Assembly: GCF_009664855.1 (NCBI RefSeq)
Contig: NZ_CP045928.1
Coordinates: 4,762,443 to 4,826,442 of the forward strand
DNA length: 64,000 nucleotides
Reading direction: 5' to 3'
Origin: Flavobacterium sp. SLB02
GTDB lineage: Bacteria; Bacteroidota; Bacteroidia; Flavobacteriales; Flavobacteriaceae
In this document: positions 51,079-60,897 of the stretch, one piece after another
How the letters are laid out: every line of letters starts with the position of its first letter
Position numbering within the stretch: position 1 is the first letter of the stretch
Made by a program: the position numbers and the translations under genes
Notes under the pieces: generated by a model
The model's database searches: none
The model's input: the letters and a program-made list of their open reading frames with translations, nothing else
Told to the model about the DNA's origin: nothing

Positions 51079-53889
51079 ATGAAAAAAATTTATTTAGTAG
51101 TAACATTCATGCTATTGGCCTTTTCGGGTTATGCCCAAAAAGCCATAATCTCAGGAAAAGTATTAGATGTTGATGACAAACTTCCTTTACCAGGAGCAAT
51201 GATTCAAATTGTAGGCGAAAACAAATACACAGTTTCAGATTATAATGGTCGTTTTGAATTATTGAACATTAATGTAGGAACATACAAAGTAGAAGTAAAA
51301 TATATAGGATATACCGCCATTACACAGGAAATTACTGTAGAACAAGGCAAAAATAACGTAATTGATTTTGCACTTAAAACTTCGGGAACTGAATTGAACG
51401 AAGTGGTTGTTGGAGACATTTTAAAAGGTCAGGCCAAAGCGTTGAACCAACAAAAAAACAGTAAAAATATCGGAAACATTATTTCATCTGACCAAATGGG
51501 GCGTTTCCCTGATGCCAATGTTGGAGACGCTTTAAAACGTGTTCCGGGTATCACCATGCAAAACGATCAGGGTGAAGCACGTAACATTATTATTAGAGGT
51601 TTAGCTCCGTCATTGAACTCGGTAACTTTAAATGGTGACAGAATCCCGTCTGCAGAAGGAGATAACAGAAACGTTCAAATGGATTTAATTCCGTCTGATA
51701 TGATTTCGACTATCGAAGTTAACAAAACCCTGACTTCAGATATGGATGCTGATGCTATTGGAGGTTCTGTAAATTTAGTAACAAGAGCAACTCCAAATGG
51801 TGAAAGAATCTCGGCAACTCTTGCGGGTGGCTATATGCCAATTCGCGAACACGCTACTTATACAGCAGGATTGGTTTATGGAAATCGTTTTTTAGATAAT
51901 AAGTTGGGAGCTGTTTTTAGCGGATCTTACAATAACGTAAACTACGGATCTGATAATATCGAAAACGAATGGGTAAAAGATAAATTCGGGAATGAGTACC
52001 TGCAAGCTTCAGAAATTAGAAAATATGATGTACAACGTATTCGTCGCAGCGGATCTGTAGCTTTAGATTATAAGTTTGATGAAAACAATACCATTTTTGC
52101 CAATGCCATTTATAACTGGAGAGACGACAGAGAAAACCGTTTTAGAACGACTTATGACGATATTGAACCTATTTATAACGGCGAACAAATTACAGGTTTT
52201 GAAGGTCGTGTAAAACGCCAGACAAAAGGTGGAGTTGACAATGATCGTAATAAAAACAGAAGATTAGAAGATCAGCGTGTGCAGAATTATTCGATTCGCG
52301 GAGAACATTTAATCAACTCTAAATTAGATTTAGACTGGTCAGCAAACTATGCAAAAGCAAGAGAATATCGTCCGCAGGAGCGTTATATCGAATACCGTCA
52401 AAAAGGTCTTGAAATGACAGAAGATTTATCTGATATCAGATTTCCTTTGATGACAACAGTTGGAGAATCTACAGATAAATTCAAATTTGACTCCGTTACA
52501 GAAAACACAGATGAAACGAGCGAAAGCGAATTTGGAGCAAAGGTTAATATTCGTTTTCCTTTTACCATTATTCCATCTGAAAAAGGACGATTAAGAACCG
52601 GATTAAGACTTCGATTAAAAGAAAAGGAAAGAAATAATATGTTCTATTCTTACGAGCCAATCAACGACGGAATGGAATTATTATCTGAAGTACCTACTAA
52701 TTATTATGATGGAAAAAACTTTAATCCGGGTAGTAAATATGTTCCGGGAATTTTGGCCTCTGCAAGCTTTTTAGGAAGTTTAGATTTAAACAATTCAACA
52801 TTATTTGATAAAACATCAGATCCTGCAGAATATTTAGCAGTAAATTATAATGCCAAAGAAAGTATTTATGCTGCTTACGTAAGATGGGATCAGGATTTTA
52901 ATGATAAACTATCAATGGTTTTAGGTTTCAGGGTTGAAAACACTCATATAGATTACACCGGAAACCGTGTTTTGGATGAAGAAGAATTAGAAAGCCAAAT
53001 CAACACAAAAAACTCTTATACCAATTTATTGCCAAGTATCTCTTTACAATATAATGCTACCAAAGATTTAATTTTAAGAGCTGCTGTTACAACGGCTTTG
53101 GCAAGACCGAACTATTATGCATTGGCACCTTATGTAAACAATATTGCTGCCGATAAAGAAATTACAGCAGGAAATCCTGGTCTTGAGGCAACTTACTCTT
53201 ACAACTATGATTTCATGGCCGAGAATTATTTTAAATCTGTTGGTTTAATTTCAGGAGGTGTTTTCTATAAAAAATTAGATAATTTCATCTACAATTATAG
53301 TGACAATCAATATGATGCTGCAAAATTTGCTGCTGATTTCCCTAATCAGACTAATCCAATTCCAGCGGGAGAAAACTGGTCGTTCCTGCAATCAAGAAAC
53401 GGAGATACAGTTGACGTTTATGGTTTCGAAGTTGCTTTTCAACGTCAGTTAGATTTTCTTCCTGGTAAATTCCTGAAAGGATTTGGTATTTATTTGAACT
53501 ATACCTACACAAAATCAAAAGCAAAAGGAATTGCCGATGAAGACGGAAACGAAAGAAACAACATCAGTCTTCCGGGTACAACGCCACATATGTTCAACGG
53601 ATCATTGTCTTGGGAAAATAAACGTTTTTCTGCCAGAGTTTCGACCAACTTTACTTCAGATTATTTAGATGAATTAGGTTCAGAATCTTATAAAGACAGT
53701 TACTACGACAAACAATTTTTCTTAGATGCCAATGCTTCTTACAAGATTACTCCTAAACTTCGTCTTTTTGCCGAAGCCAACAATTTAACTAACCAGCCTT
53801 TACGTTACTACCAAGGAGTTGAGGCGCATACCAAACAAGCAGAGTACTATCAGGCCAGATATAATTTTGGTTTGAAACTTGACTTGTAA
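51079..53889 (+). CDS. TonB-dependent outer-membrane receptor (phytase-associated)
   Basis: 936 residues: signal peptide (about 1-19, ending SGYAQ), a CarboxypepD_reg-like domain (about 22-100), plug (about 125-235: VGDALKRVPGITMQNDQGEA, RNIIIRGLAPSLNSVTLNGD, GGSVNLVTR), and a 22-strand-type barrel ending YNFGLKLDL. No SusD partner follows, so it is a classical siderophore-like or small-ligand receptor. Pairing with a phytase lipoprotein gene 61 bases downstream suggests uptake of phytate or its breakdown products; this ligand is inference. Confidence 0.92.
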   Translation: MKKIYLVVTFMLLAFSGYAQKAIISGKVLDVDDKLPLPGAMIQIVGENKYTVSDYNGRFELLNINVGTYKVEVKYIGYTAITQEITVEQGKNNVIDFALKTSGTELNEVVVGDILKGQAKALNQQKNSKNIGNIISSDQMGRFPDANVGDALKRVPGITMQNDQGEARNIIIRGLAPSLNSVTLNGDRIPSAEGDNRNVQMDLIPSDMISTIEVNKTLTSDMDADAIGGSVNLVTRATPNGERISATLAGGYMPIREHATYTAGLVYGNRFLDNKLGAVFSGSYNNVNYGSDNIENEWVKDKFGNEYLQASEIRKYDVQRIRRSGSVALDYKFDENNTIFANAIYNWRDDRENRFRTTYDDIEPIYNGEQITGFEGRVKRQTKGGVDNDRNKNRRLEDQRVQNYSIRGEHLINSKLDLDWSANYAKAREYRPQERYIEYRQKGLEMTEDLSDIRFPLMTTVGESTDKFKFDSVTENTDETSESEFGAKVNIRFPFTIIPSEKGRLRTGLRLRLKEKERNNMFYSYEPINDGMELLSEVPTNYYDGKNFNPGSKYVPGILASASFLGSLDLNNSTLFDKTSDPAEYLAVNYNAKESIYAAYVRWDQDFNDKLSMVLGFRVENTHIDYTGNRVLDEEELESQINTKNSYTNLLPSISLQYNATKDLILRAAVTTALARPNYYALAPYVNNIAADKEITAGNPGLEATYSYNYDFMAENYFKSVGLISGGVFYKKLDNFIYNYSDNQYDAAKFAADFPNQTNPIPAGENWSFLQSRNGDTVDVYGFEVAFQRQLDFLPGKFLKGFGIYLNYTYTKSKAKGIADEDGNERNNISLPGTTPHMFNGSLSWENKRFSARVSTNFTSDYLDELGSESYKDSYYDKQFFLDANASYKITPKLRLFAEANNLTNQPLRYYQGVEAHTKQAEYYQARYNFGLKLDL

Positions 53890-53914
53890 TAATCAATTTA
53901 TAAAATGCTTAAAT

Positions 53915-53945
53915 TAGACAGAACTTAGCAGTTCTGTCTAGTTTT
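53915..53945 (+). terminator. hairpin between TonB receptor and phytase genes
   Basis: TAGACAGAACT and AGTTCTGTCTA form a perfect 11-bp stem with loop TAGC, followed by GTTTTATT. The weak T-tract suggests partial termination or an mRNA-stability element between the two genes. Confidence 0.65.
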
Positions 53946-53950
53946 ATTAA

Positions 53951-55021
53951 ATGAAATCCATAATGAAAAATAAATCTATAATAGCTTTTTTACTTTTAAG
54001 TACTTTATTCATCGCTTGTAAAGATGACAAACTTGCTCCCGTTGCTGCAAATGCAGTAAAACCTACAGTGGTTACCGAAGCTTTACCTCACGATACAGAT
54101 GATCCTTCGATCTGGATTCATCCAACAGATGCTTCTAAAAGTATTATCGTAGGGACAGATAAAGATACCGACGGCGGTTTGTATGCCTTTGATTTAAAAG
54201 GGAAAATTGTTGCAAAATCAGAAGTTTTAAAACGTCCTAATAATGTTGACATCGCTTACGGCTTACTAATCGACGGAAAAAAAGTAGATGTTGCCGTAAC
54301 CACAGAACGTGAATCGAACAAAATAAGAGTTTTTAGTTTACCGGATCTAAAAGCAATCGATAATGGCGGAATTGCTGTTTTTGAAGGCGAAGAATTACGC
54401 GATCCAATGGGAATTGCTTTGTACACCCGAAAAAGTGATGGTAAAATCTTTGCGATTGTAGGCAGAAAATCAGGACCATCAGGAAGCTATTTATGGCAAT
54501 ATGAACTTTCCGGAAACGGGAAATTTGCTACAGCAAAAGTGGTTAGAAAGTTTGGCGCTTATAGCGGAAAGAAAGAAATCGAAGCCATTGCCGTTGATAA
54601 CGAATTAGGAACTGTTTTGTATTGCGACGAACAATTCGGAATTAGAAAATACAAAGCTGATCCTGCTTTGAATGACAATAAAGAGATAGCCCTTTTTGGG
54701 AAAACAGGTTTCAAAGCCGATAACGAAGGAATCGCTATTTATAAAAAAACAGATTCTACCGGATATATCTTAATATCCAACCAGCAAGCGAATACTTTTA
54801 TGGTGTATCCAAGAGAAGGTGCAAAAGGAAACCCGAACGATTATCGTTTATTGGCTGAAATTCCAACATCGACTATTGAATGTGATGGTGCCGATGTTAC
54901 CAGTGTAAATTTAGGAGGAAATTTCAAAAACGGTCTTTTCGTAGCCATGAGCAACGGAATGACGTTTCATTATTACGCCTGGGATTTGATCCAGAAACGT
55001 ATCGACGAAGCTAAGAAATAA
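53951..55021 (+). CDS. beta-propeller 3-phytase lipoprotein
   Basis: 356 residues with lipobox STLFIAC (Cys at about 23) followed by KDDK. The rest is a six-bladed propeller of the Bacillus phytase type: HDTDDPSIWIHPTDASKSII near 48-67, GTDKDTDGGLYAFDL, RPNNVDIAYG, EIEAIAVDNELGTVLYCDEQ, FGIRKYKADP and NEGIAIY. The Asp and Glu clusters are those that bind calcium and phosphate in this family. It removes phosphate from phytate at the cell surface or periplasm. A second ATG four codons downstream is equally usable. Confidence 0.93.
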   Translation: MKSIMKNKSIIAFLLLSTLFIACKDDKLAPVAANAVKPTVVTEALPHDTDDPSIWIHPTDASKSIIVGTDKDTDGGLYAFDLKGKIVAKSEVLKRPNNVDIAYGLLIDGKKVDVAVTTERESNKIRVFSLPDLKAIDNGGIAVFEGEELRDPMGIALYTRKSDGKIFAIVGRKSGPSGSYLWQYELSGNGKFATAKVVRKFGAYSGKKEIEAIAVDNELGTVLYCDEQFGIRKYKADPALNDNKEIALFGKTGFKADNEGIAIYKKTDSTGYILISNQQANTFMVYPREGAKGNPNDYRLLAEIPTSTIECDGADVTSVNLGGNFKNGLFVAMSNGMTFHYYAWDLIQKRIDEAKK

Positions 55022-55100
55022 GTTTTCAGTCGCAGTCTTCAATTTCTTAACTGTGACTGAAGACTGAGACTGAAAACTGAGACTGAGACTGAGACATAAC

Positions 55101-55133
55101 AAAAAAGCTGTTCATAACGAACAGCTTTTTTTA
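55101..55133. terminator. bidirectional terminator between phytase and pckA
   Basis: AAAAAAGCTGTTC / GAACAGCTTTTTT with a 5-base loop, flanked by A- and T-runs. It is preceded by a short GACTGA-type tandem repeat (55062-55096, ACTGAGACTGAGACTGAGAC). Confidence 0.9.
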
Positions 55134-55153
55134 GTTTGAATTAGTAATCTTCC

Positions 55154-56758
55154 TTATTCCGTAATCGGTGCGCCGGCTAAAATTTCAGCGTTGGCAAACT
55201 CTTCAAATTTGGCGAAATTAGCTTTGAATTTCTGAGCCAATTCCAATGCTTTTTTATCGTATAACTCAGGATCTTCCCAAGTATTTCTAGGATTTAAAAT
55301 TTCACTTGGAACGTTAGGGCAAGACTGTGGTTTTGCGATTCCAAATACTGCATGATTTTTATATTCTACATGATCCAATTCTCCGTTTAATGCAGCGGTA
55401 ATCATGGCACGGGTATATTTTAGTTTCATACGCGTTCCTGTCCCGTATGCTCCACCGGTCCAACCTGTGTTGATCAACCAAACTTTTACATCTGCGTCTT
55501 TCATTTTCTTGGTTAGCATTTCGGCATAACGTGTTGGGTGTAATGGCATAAATGGTGCTCCAAAACAAGCCGAGAAATTAGGCTGTGGTTCTGTAACCCC
55601 TGCCTCTGTTCCTGCAACTTTTGCCGTATATCCTGAGATAAAATGGTACGCTGCCTGACCTGGAGTTAATTTTGAGATTGGAGGCAAGATTCCGAAAGAA
55701 TCCGCCGTTAAGAAAAATATATTTTTAGGATTGTGCCCGATAGAGCCTGGCTGAATATTATCAATATGTGTTATTGGATAACTTACACGTGTATTTTGAG
55801 TGATAGAAACATCATCATAATCTACTTCGTTTGTTCCCGGTTTGAAAACCACATTTTCTAACAACGCTCCTTTTTTGATCGCTCTAAAAATGTCCGGTTC
55901 GTTTTCTTCGGTTAAATTGATCACTTTTGCGTAACAACCGCCTTCGAAGTTAAAGACTGTATTCTCTGCCGTCCATCCGTGTTCATCGTCTCCAATTAAT
56001 TTACGTGCAGGATCTGCTGATAAAGTTGTTTTTCCTGTTCCTGATAATCCAAAGAAAATAGCAGTATCTCCGGCTTCACCCACATTGGCACTGCAATGCA
56101 TTGGTAAAGTATTTTCGAAAACCGGTAAGATGAAGTTTAAAGCAGAGAAAATCCCTTTTTTCATTTCTCCTGTATAACCTGTTCCTCCAATAAGTGCTAT
56201 TTTTTTAGTAAAATCTAAAATAGCAAAATTAGACTGGCGTGTTCCGTCTACAGCAGGATCTGCCATAAAACTTGGAGCACAAACTACTGTCCATTCCGGA
56301 GTAAAATTTGCAAGTTCAGATTCTTCTGGCCTTAAGAACATATTGTAGCAAAACAAATTCGACCAGGCTGTTTCTGTAACAACACGAACATTTAATCTAT
56401 AATTAGGATCAGAACAAACATAAGAATCGCGAACGAAAACTTCTTTGTTTGATAAAAACTGAGTTACCTTATTATACAATTTTTCAAAAGCAGTTGGGTC
56501 AAAAGGAATATTTACATTTCCCCACCAAACTTTATCCTCTGTAATACTATCTTTTACAATAAAACGATCCTGAGGAGAACGCCCTGTAAATTCACCTGTA
56601 TTAATTGCCAATGCGCCTGTAGAATTCTCGACACCTTGGCCTGATTGCAAAGTGATCGCATGCAATTCATCAGCAGATAATTGGTAACGAACTTTTGCAT
56701 TTTCAATTCCTAAGTCATTTAACGAAATCGATTGCGAGAAAACTGTGTGACTGTCCAT
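55154..56758 (-). CDS. pckA: phosphoenolpyruvate carboxykinase (ATP)
   Basis: A 534-residue gluconeogenic enzyme turning oxaloacetate and ATP into phosphoenolpyruvate and CO2. Motifs are TGRSPQDRFIVKD near 58-70, GGTGYTGEMKKGIFSALNFI with the active-site Lys, the P-loop GLSGTGKTTLSADP near 235-248, LIGDDEHGW, and the adenine-binding end NTGWTGGAYGTGTRMKLKYT. The length is normal. A minus-strand TAATTTTG box (56800-56793) is a good promoter -7 element, 35 bases before the start. Confidence 0.97.
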   Translation of the reverse strand: MDSHTVFSQSISLNDLGIENAKVRYQLSADELHAITLQSGQGVENSTGALAINTGEFTGRSPQDRFIVKDSITEDKVWWGNVNIPFDPTAFEKLYNKVTQFLSNKEVFVRDSYVCSDPNYRLNVRVVTETAWSNLFCYNMFLRPEESELANFTPEWTVVCAPSFMADPAVDGTRQSNFAILDFTKKIALIGGTGYTGEMKKGIFSALNFILPVFENTLPMHCSANVGEAGDTAIFFGLSGTGKTTLSADPARKLIGDDEHGWTAENTVFNFEGGCYAKVINLTEENEPDIFRAIKKGALLENVVFKPGTNEVDYDDVSITQNTRVSYPITHIDNIQPGSIGHNPKNIFFLTADSFGILPPISKLTPGQAAYHFISGYTAKVAGTEAGVTEPQPNFSACFGAPFMPLHPTRYAEMLTKKMKDADVKVWLINTGWTGGAYGTGTRMKLKYTRAMITAALNGELDHVEYKNHAVFGIAKPQSCPNVPSEILNPRNTWEDPELYDKKALELAQKFKANFAKFEEFANAEILAGAPITE

Positions 56759-57058
56759 AAATTTTAAGTTGTGTGTGATATTTAGTAAGAAGCAAAATTA
56801 CAGATTTATTATTAATCCTTTAAAAAAAATTAAATTTTACTTTTATTTATATTAATAAAGTAAAATTTGATCTTTAAATTCAATAAAATAAAAAAATAAC
56901 GGCTTCAAATTTGCTTTCTTATAATCAATTAAATGAATTTGTTATATTATTTACATATTGAAGTAAAAAACAAGATAAATTCACATAAATAAGATTATAT
57001 GTTATTTATGAGACAAAATTAAAGATTAATTTTTAGATAGAATTTTTTATTCGGGATT
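56759..57058. other. 300-base AT-rich gap upstream of pckA, no gene seen
   Basis: Holds the pckA promoter box (TAATTTTG, minus strand 56800-56793) and long A- and T-rich stretches. No reading frame of note, repeat family or clear hairpin with T-tract was seen. Confidence 0.5.
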
Positions 57059-57445
57059 TTATGATTTTCTCTTCAAAATCGTAACAAATAACACCGCCCA
57101 GGCAATGATTAATAGAAAACCACCCAAAGGAGTTGCGAATACGATAATTTTGAAATCGAAAACTGTAAGACTTTTAGTAGCTAATAAATAGATAGATCCA
57201 CTAAATAGAAGAACACCTGCAACAACCAAATTGTAGATTGCTTTTACAGTTTTTTCAGCGATATCTTTTCTGGTCGAAAGAAAAAGTAAAAAGAGAGCAT
57301 GATACATTTGGTAACGAACACCAACTTCAAAAGTGTTTAACTCTTCTATAGATAAATATCTTTTCAGTAAATGCGCGCCAAAAGCACCCAAAATGATCGA
57401 TAACATTCCCATAAAAGCTGCTGCTAAAACAATTCTTCTTTTCAT
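57059..57445 (-). CDS. DUF423 membrane protein
   Basis: A 128-residue protein with four membrane helices and the DUF423 signature GAFGAHLLKRYLSIEELNTF followed by VGVRYQMYHALFLLF and GVLLFSGSIYLL ... TPLGGFLLIIAWAVL. The frame is open 13 codons further upstream, but the family begins at MKRRIVLAA, so the ATG at 57445 was used. Role unknown. Confidence 0.92.
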   Translation of the reverse strand: MKRRIVLAAAFMGMLSIILGAFGAHLLKRYLSIEELNTFEVGVRYQMYHALFLLFLSTRKDIAEKTVKAIYNLVVAGVLLFSGSIYLLATKSLTVFDFKIIVFATPLGGFLLIIAWAVLFVTILKRKS

Positions 57446-57589
57446 ATTTTCTATACTTTTTATTCTCCAACAAAAATACTTCAATACATTTTAAAAAGCA
57501 TTTTAGTTTTCAAAAATCTTTTCCGGAAAAAGAAATTCATTATAATTTGGCTCGAAAATAAAAAATAATACACTTTTTGAAAATTAAAA

Positions 57590-57620
57590 TTGTTATATAT
57601 TTAACATTTTAATATATTTG
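57590..57620 (+). promoter_or_regulatory. promoter of saccharopine dehydrogenase-like gene
   Basis: TTG (57590-57592), 20 bases, then TATATTTG (57613-57620), a good match to the Flavobacterium consensus, 17 bases before the ATG. Confidence 0.65.
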
Positions 57621-57637
57621 TGTTACAAATTTAAACA

Positions 57638-59002
57638 ATGAGAAGTATTTTAATCTTTGGAGCCGGAAGATCTGCATCGTCGCTGATACGTTATTTATTA
57701 GCAAAATCAGAAAGCGAAAACCTACACCTTGTCGTAGCTGACTTGTCTTTGGCTTTGGCCGAAAAAAAAACTCAGAATCATCCCAATGCAACTCCAATTG
57801 CTTTAAATATTTTTGAGACCGAAGAAAGAAAAGCAGCAATCGAAAAAGCGTCTATCGTAATCTCGATGTTGCCTGCTCATTTGCATATCGAAATCGCCAA
57901 AGATTGCATCGAATACAAAAAACACCTTGTTACAGCTTCTTATATTAGTGATGCCATGCAGGCGCTTGACGAAGAAGCCAGGAAAAACAATTTGATTTTT
58001 ATGAACGAGATTGGCCTTGATCCCGGAATCGACCACATGAGCGCCATGAAAGTTATTGACGAAATCAGGGCAAAAGGTGGTAATATGTTACTTTTTGAAT
58101 CATTCTGCGGCGGATTAGTCGCTCCCGAATGTGATAATAATTTATGGAATTACAAATTTACCTGGGCGCCACGAAATGTAGTTCTGGCTGGGCAAGGCGG
58201 CGCAGCAAAATTTATTCAGGAAGGTACTTATAAATATATCCCATACGGAACGGTTTTTCGCAGAACAGAATTTCTGGAGGTAGAAGGTTACGGAAAATTC
58301 GAAGCCTATTCGAACCGGGATTCGCTTAAATACAGATCGATTTACGGTTTAGATGATATCCTGACTTTATATCGCGGAACGATTAGAAGAGTGGGTTACT
58401 CGAAAGCATGGAATATGTTTGTACAATTGGGTATGACAGATGACAGTTATATCATGGAAGATTCTGAAAACATGAGTTATCGCCAGTTCGTGAATTCGTT
58501 TTTGCCTTATCATCCAACAGATTCTGTAGAGATTAAAACGCGATTGATTTTAAAAATCGATCAGGACGATATTATGTGGGACAAACTTCTGGAACTGGAT
58601 TTATTTAATCCCGACAAAAAGGTCGATTTACCTAATGCTACTCCTGCTCAGATATTAGAAAAAATCTTATCAGACAGTTGGACTCTTGAGCCTAACGATA
58701 AAGATATGATTGTCATGTACCATAAATTTGGTTACGAACTGAATGGTAAAAAACAGCAAATCGATTCTAAAATGGTTTGTATTGGCGACGACCAAACTTA
58801 TACTGCAATGGCAAAAACCGTTGGCTTACCGGTTGCAATGGCAACTTTATTGATTTTGAACGGAAAAATTACAACTCCGGGCGTACAGCTTCCGATAAAA
58901 AAAGAAGTTTACCAGCCTATTTTAAAAGAGTTAGAGGAATATGGGGTTGTTTTTAATGAACAAAATATGCCTTATTTTGGATATAATCCAGACTTATTTT
59001 AG
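57638..59002 (+). CDS. saccharopine dehydrogenase-family protein (Lys9-like)
   Basis: 454 residues. The N-terminal Rossmann domain is ILIFGAGRSASSLIRYLL (about 4-21), with VISMLPAHLHIEIAKDCIEY and KHLVTASYISDAM. The catalytic/C-terminal saccharopine reductase-like domain begins at NEIGLDPGIDHMSAMKVIDE and includes SFCGGLVAPECDNNLWNYKF. It belongs to the glutamate-forming (Lys9/LYSN) type that acts on saccharopine or a related lysine-pathway intermediate. No lysine neighbours are present, so the direction (synthesis or degradation) is open. Confidence 0.88.
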   Translation: MRSILIFGAGRSASSLIRYLLAKSESENLHLVVADLSLALAEKKTQNHPNATPIALNIFETEERKAAIEKASIVISMLPAHLHIEIAKDCIEYKKHLVTASYISDAMQALDEEARKNNLIFMNEIGLDPGIDHMSAMKVIDEIRAKGGNMLLFESFCGGLVAPECDNNLWNYKFTWAPRNVVLAGQGGAAKFIQEGTYKYIPYGTVFRRTEFLEVEGYGKFEAYSNRDSLKYRSIYGLDDILTLYRGTIRRVGYSKAWNMFVQLGMTDDSYIMEDSENMSYRQFVNSFLPYHPTDSVEIKTRLILKIDQDDIMWDKLLELDLFNPDKKVDLPNATPAQILEKILSDSWTLEPNDKDMIVMYHKFGYELNGKKQQIDSKMVCIGDDQTYTAMAKTVGLPVAMATLLILNGKITTPGVQLPIKKEVYQPILKELEEYGVVFNEQNMPYFGYNPDLF

Positions 59003-59051
59003 GGTCTGGTTTTGTTGGTTTTTTTTTAGAATTTTTTTAGTTTTTAATTTT

Positions 59052-59084
59052 ATCCGCTTCTACTGACTAGAAGCGGATTTTTTT
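59052..59084. terminator. terminator between convergent genes
   Basis: A perfect 11-bp stem ATCCGCTTCTA / TAGAAGCGGAT with loop CTGAC and T7 on the plus strand. It closes the saccharopine dehydrogenase-like gene and may also act on the convergent M56 gene. Confidence 0.88.
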
Positions 59085-59109
59085 ATTTAAAAGACAATTT
59101 AGATGGTTT

Positions 59110-60897
59110 TTAATTTCCAAAAATGGTTGGTGGAAAATCCATTCTCTGATATCTTCCCTTTACTAGCTTATACTTTTTTGGTGTTTCGTTATCTTGAATT
59201 GTTATAGGCAAAGTGTACAGAACGCGAACTGGCTTACCCATTTCAGAGCCGGGATTCCATGCCGGAGAAAGTTTTAGAATTTTTATCGCTTCTTCTCCTA
59301 TCCCGTAGCCTAAATCTTTTAGAATTTTAAATTCAGAGAGGGTACCGTCTTTTTCTACCATAAATTCTATAACTATTTTTCCCTGAATTTTATTCTTTGA
59401 AGCTTCTTCTGGTATTTTAAAATTTTTACCAATGAATTTGTAAAATGCCGGCATACCTCCTGGAAATTCCGGTTGTTTTTCGATTGAATTATTAGATTGA
59501 ATTTCTGATTCTGATTTTACTAAAGATTCTTTGTCTTGATCCCGCTCCATTTTTACCAATTGATCAGATTTTCTCTTTTTACTATTTCCAGTAATTTCTA
59601 TCATTTTTGGCCCTTCATTTTTATTTTTTTCAAAGGCATTCTCAAAACCTTTATTTGTATATAAGCTTACTTGATTTTCTTGTGGAAATTTTTTGCTTCT
59701 TGCATTTTTATAAACGAAACTATTGTAGTAGTAAACAAAATCATTTTCCTTGTATTGATTCAAATTAGAATTGACTATGTTTATTCCATCAACCCAAACT
59801 GCGTATTTAGATTCATCTTTAAATTTTTCCAGCATATTTTTGGTAATTACCACTTTTGCAGGAATTGCCAGTACTGGAGGAATTCTCTTTTTCTCGCTTT
59901 CTGTTAATTCAGCATACTTTTTTTGTGTAGCCGTACTTGCTTTATCCTCTTTAAAAACAAAAACGGTATTAGCATAGTATTTTTCAATATTAGAAACGTT
60001 TGTTATGCCCTCTGTTTTTGCATCAGTTTTACTTTTCTGAGCAACAGTTTCAATACATAAAAAGAAAACTAAAATTGCCATTATAGGCAGAAGTGCTGTT
60101 TTCTTTAAAAAGGTTATTTTTTTGGATGTTGTAGTCGTCATCATAATTAATCTTTTTTTAGTTACAGAATAATTTAAATTACTGGCCAGGTAATATATTG
60201 AACCTTGATTTGCTTTTGACAATAATAAATTCTGATAAAACGAAACATTTTTATGTGATGTAATTACTTTATCATCGGCAAGAAATTCGTGATTAAGTTG
60301 TATTGCTTTCTTGTAAAAAATAAAAATTGGATTGAACCAAAAAACAATCTTGATTATTTCAATAAATAAAATATCTAAAGAATGTTTTTGATTCACATGA
60401 ATTAACTCGTGCGTAAACAACTCTTTTTCTATTTTTTTGTTTTGATAATCCATTTCATTTATAAAAATGGTGCTTAAAAAAGTATAAGGAAGTGTTTTCT
60501 CTTGCAACAAAACCAATTTTGCATTTTGATATTCTAATACATTATTGATTTTTCCTTTATTAATCAAATTATACAGATTAGTTATAAATCGAAAAAATAA
60601 AATTGTCGTTACCAAACCGTAGATAGTCCATCCTAACACAACATAAAAAGGTGTTTTTTCGTCCACGTCCACGATTTTTGCAGTAATTTGACCTGGAATA
60701 ATTAGATTTTCTGTATTGCTATTTGACACTTCCTGAATTATTTCGATCGTTACAAATGGAAGGACAAATGAAATCAAAAGGCTGGCCAATAAGAAAAACC
60801 TATTAAACTGATGCATTTTTTCCCGCTCCAATATCAAATGATAAAAAATCAGGAAAACGCTTAAAGCAATCGTCGATTTTATAAAGAAGTCTATCAT
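59110..60897 (-). CDS. M56 (BlaR1-type) membrane peptidase fused to TonB C-terminal domain
   Basis: 595 residues. The N-terminal half has membrane helices (1-20, 33-52, 86-110) and an M56 metallopeptidase domain with zinc motif HELIH at 163-167 and a later Glu in LNHEFLADD. A further helix is near 275-295 and a charged linker at about 300-480. The C-terminal TonB domain (about 485-580) has PEFPGGMPAFYKFIGKNFKI and FMVEKDGTLSEFKILKDLG. It pairs with the BlaI-type repressor whose stop overlaps its start by four bases. By analogy with BlaR1, it senses an envelope signal and cleaves the repressor. Confidence 0.9.
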   Translation of the reverse strand: MIDFFIKSTIALSVFLIFYHLILEREKMHQFNRFFLLASLLISFVLPFVTIEIIQEVSNSNTENLIIPGQITAKIVDVDEKTPFYVVLGWTIYGLVTTILFFRFITNLYNLINKGKINNVLEYQNAKLVLLQEKTLPYTFLSTIFINEMDYQNKKIEKELFTHELIHVNQKHSLDILFIEIIKIVFWFNPIFIFYKKAIQLNHEFLADDKVITSHKNVSFYQNLLLSKANQGSIYYLASNLNYSVTKKRLIMMTTTTSKKITFLKKTALLPIMAILVFFLCIETVAQKSKTDAKTEGITNVSNIEKYYANTVFVFKEDKASTATQKKYAELTESEKKRIPPVLAIPAKVVITKNMLEKFKDESKYAVWVDGINIVNSNLNQYKENDFVYYYNSFVYKNARSKKFPQENQVSLYTNKGFENAFEKNKNEGPKMIEITGNSKKRKSDQLVKMERDQDKESLVKSESEIQSNNSIEKQPEFPGGMPAFYKFIGKNFKIPEEASKNKIQGKIVIEFMVEKDGTLSEFKILKDLGYGIGEEAIKILKLSPAWNPGSEMGKPVRVLYTLPITIQDNETPKKYKLVKGRYQRMDFPPTIFGN

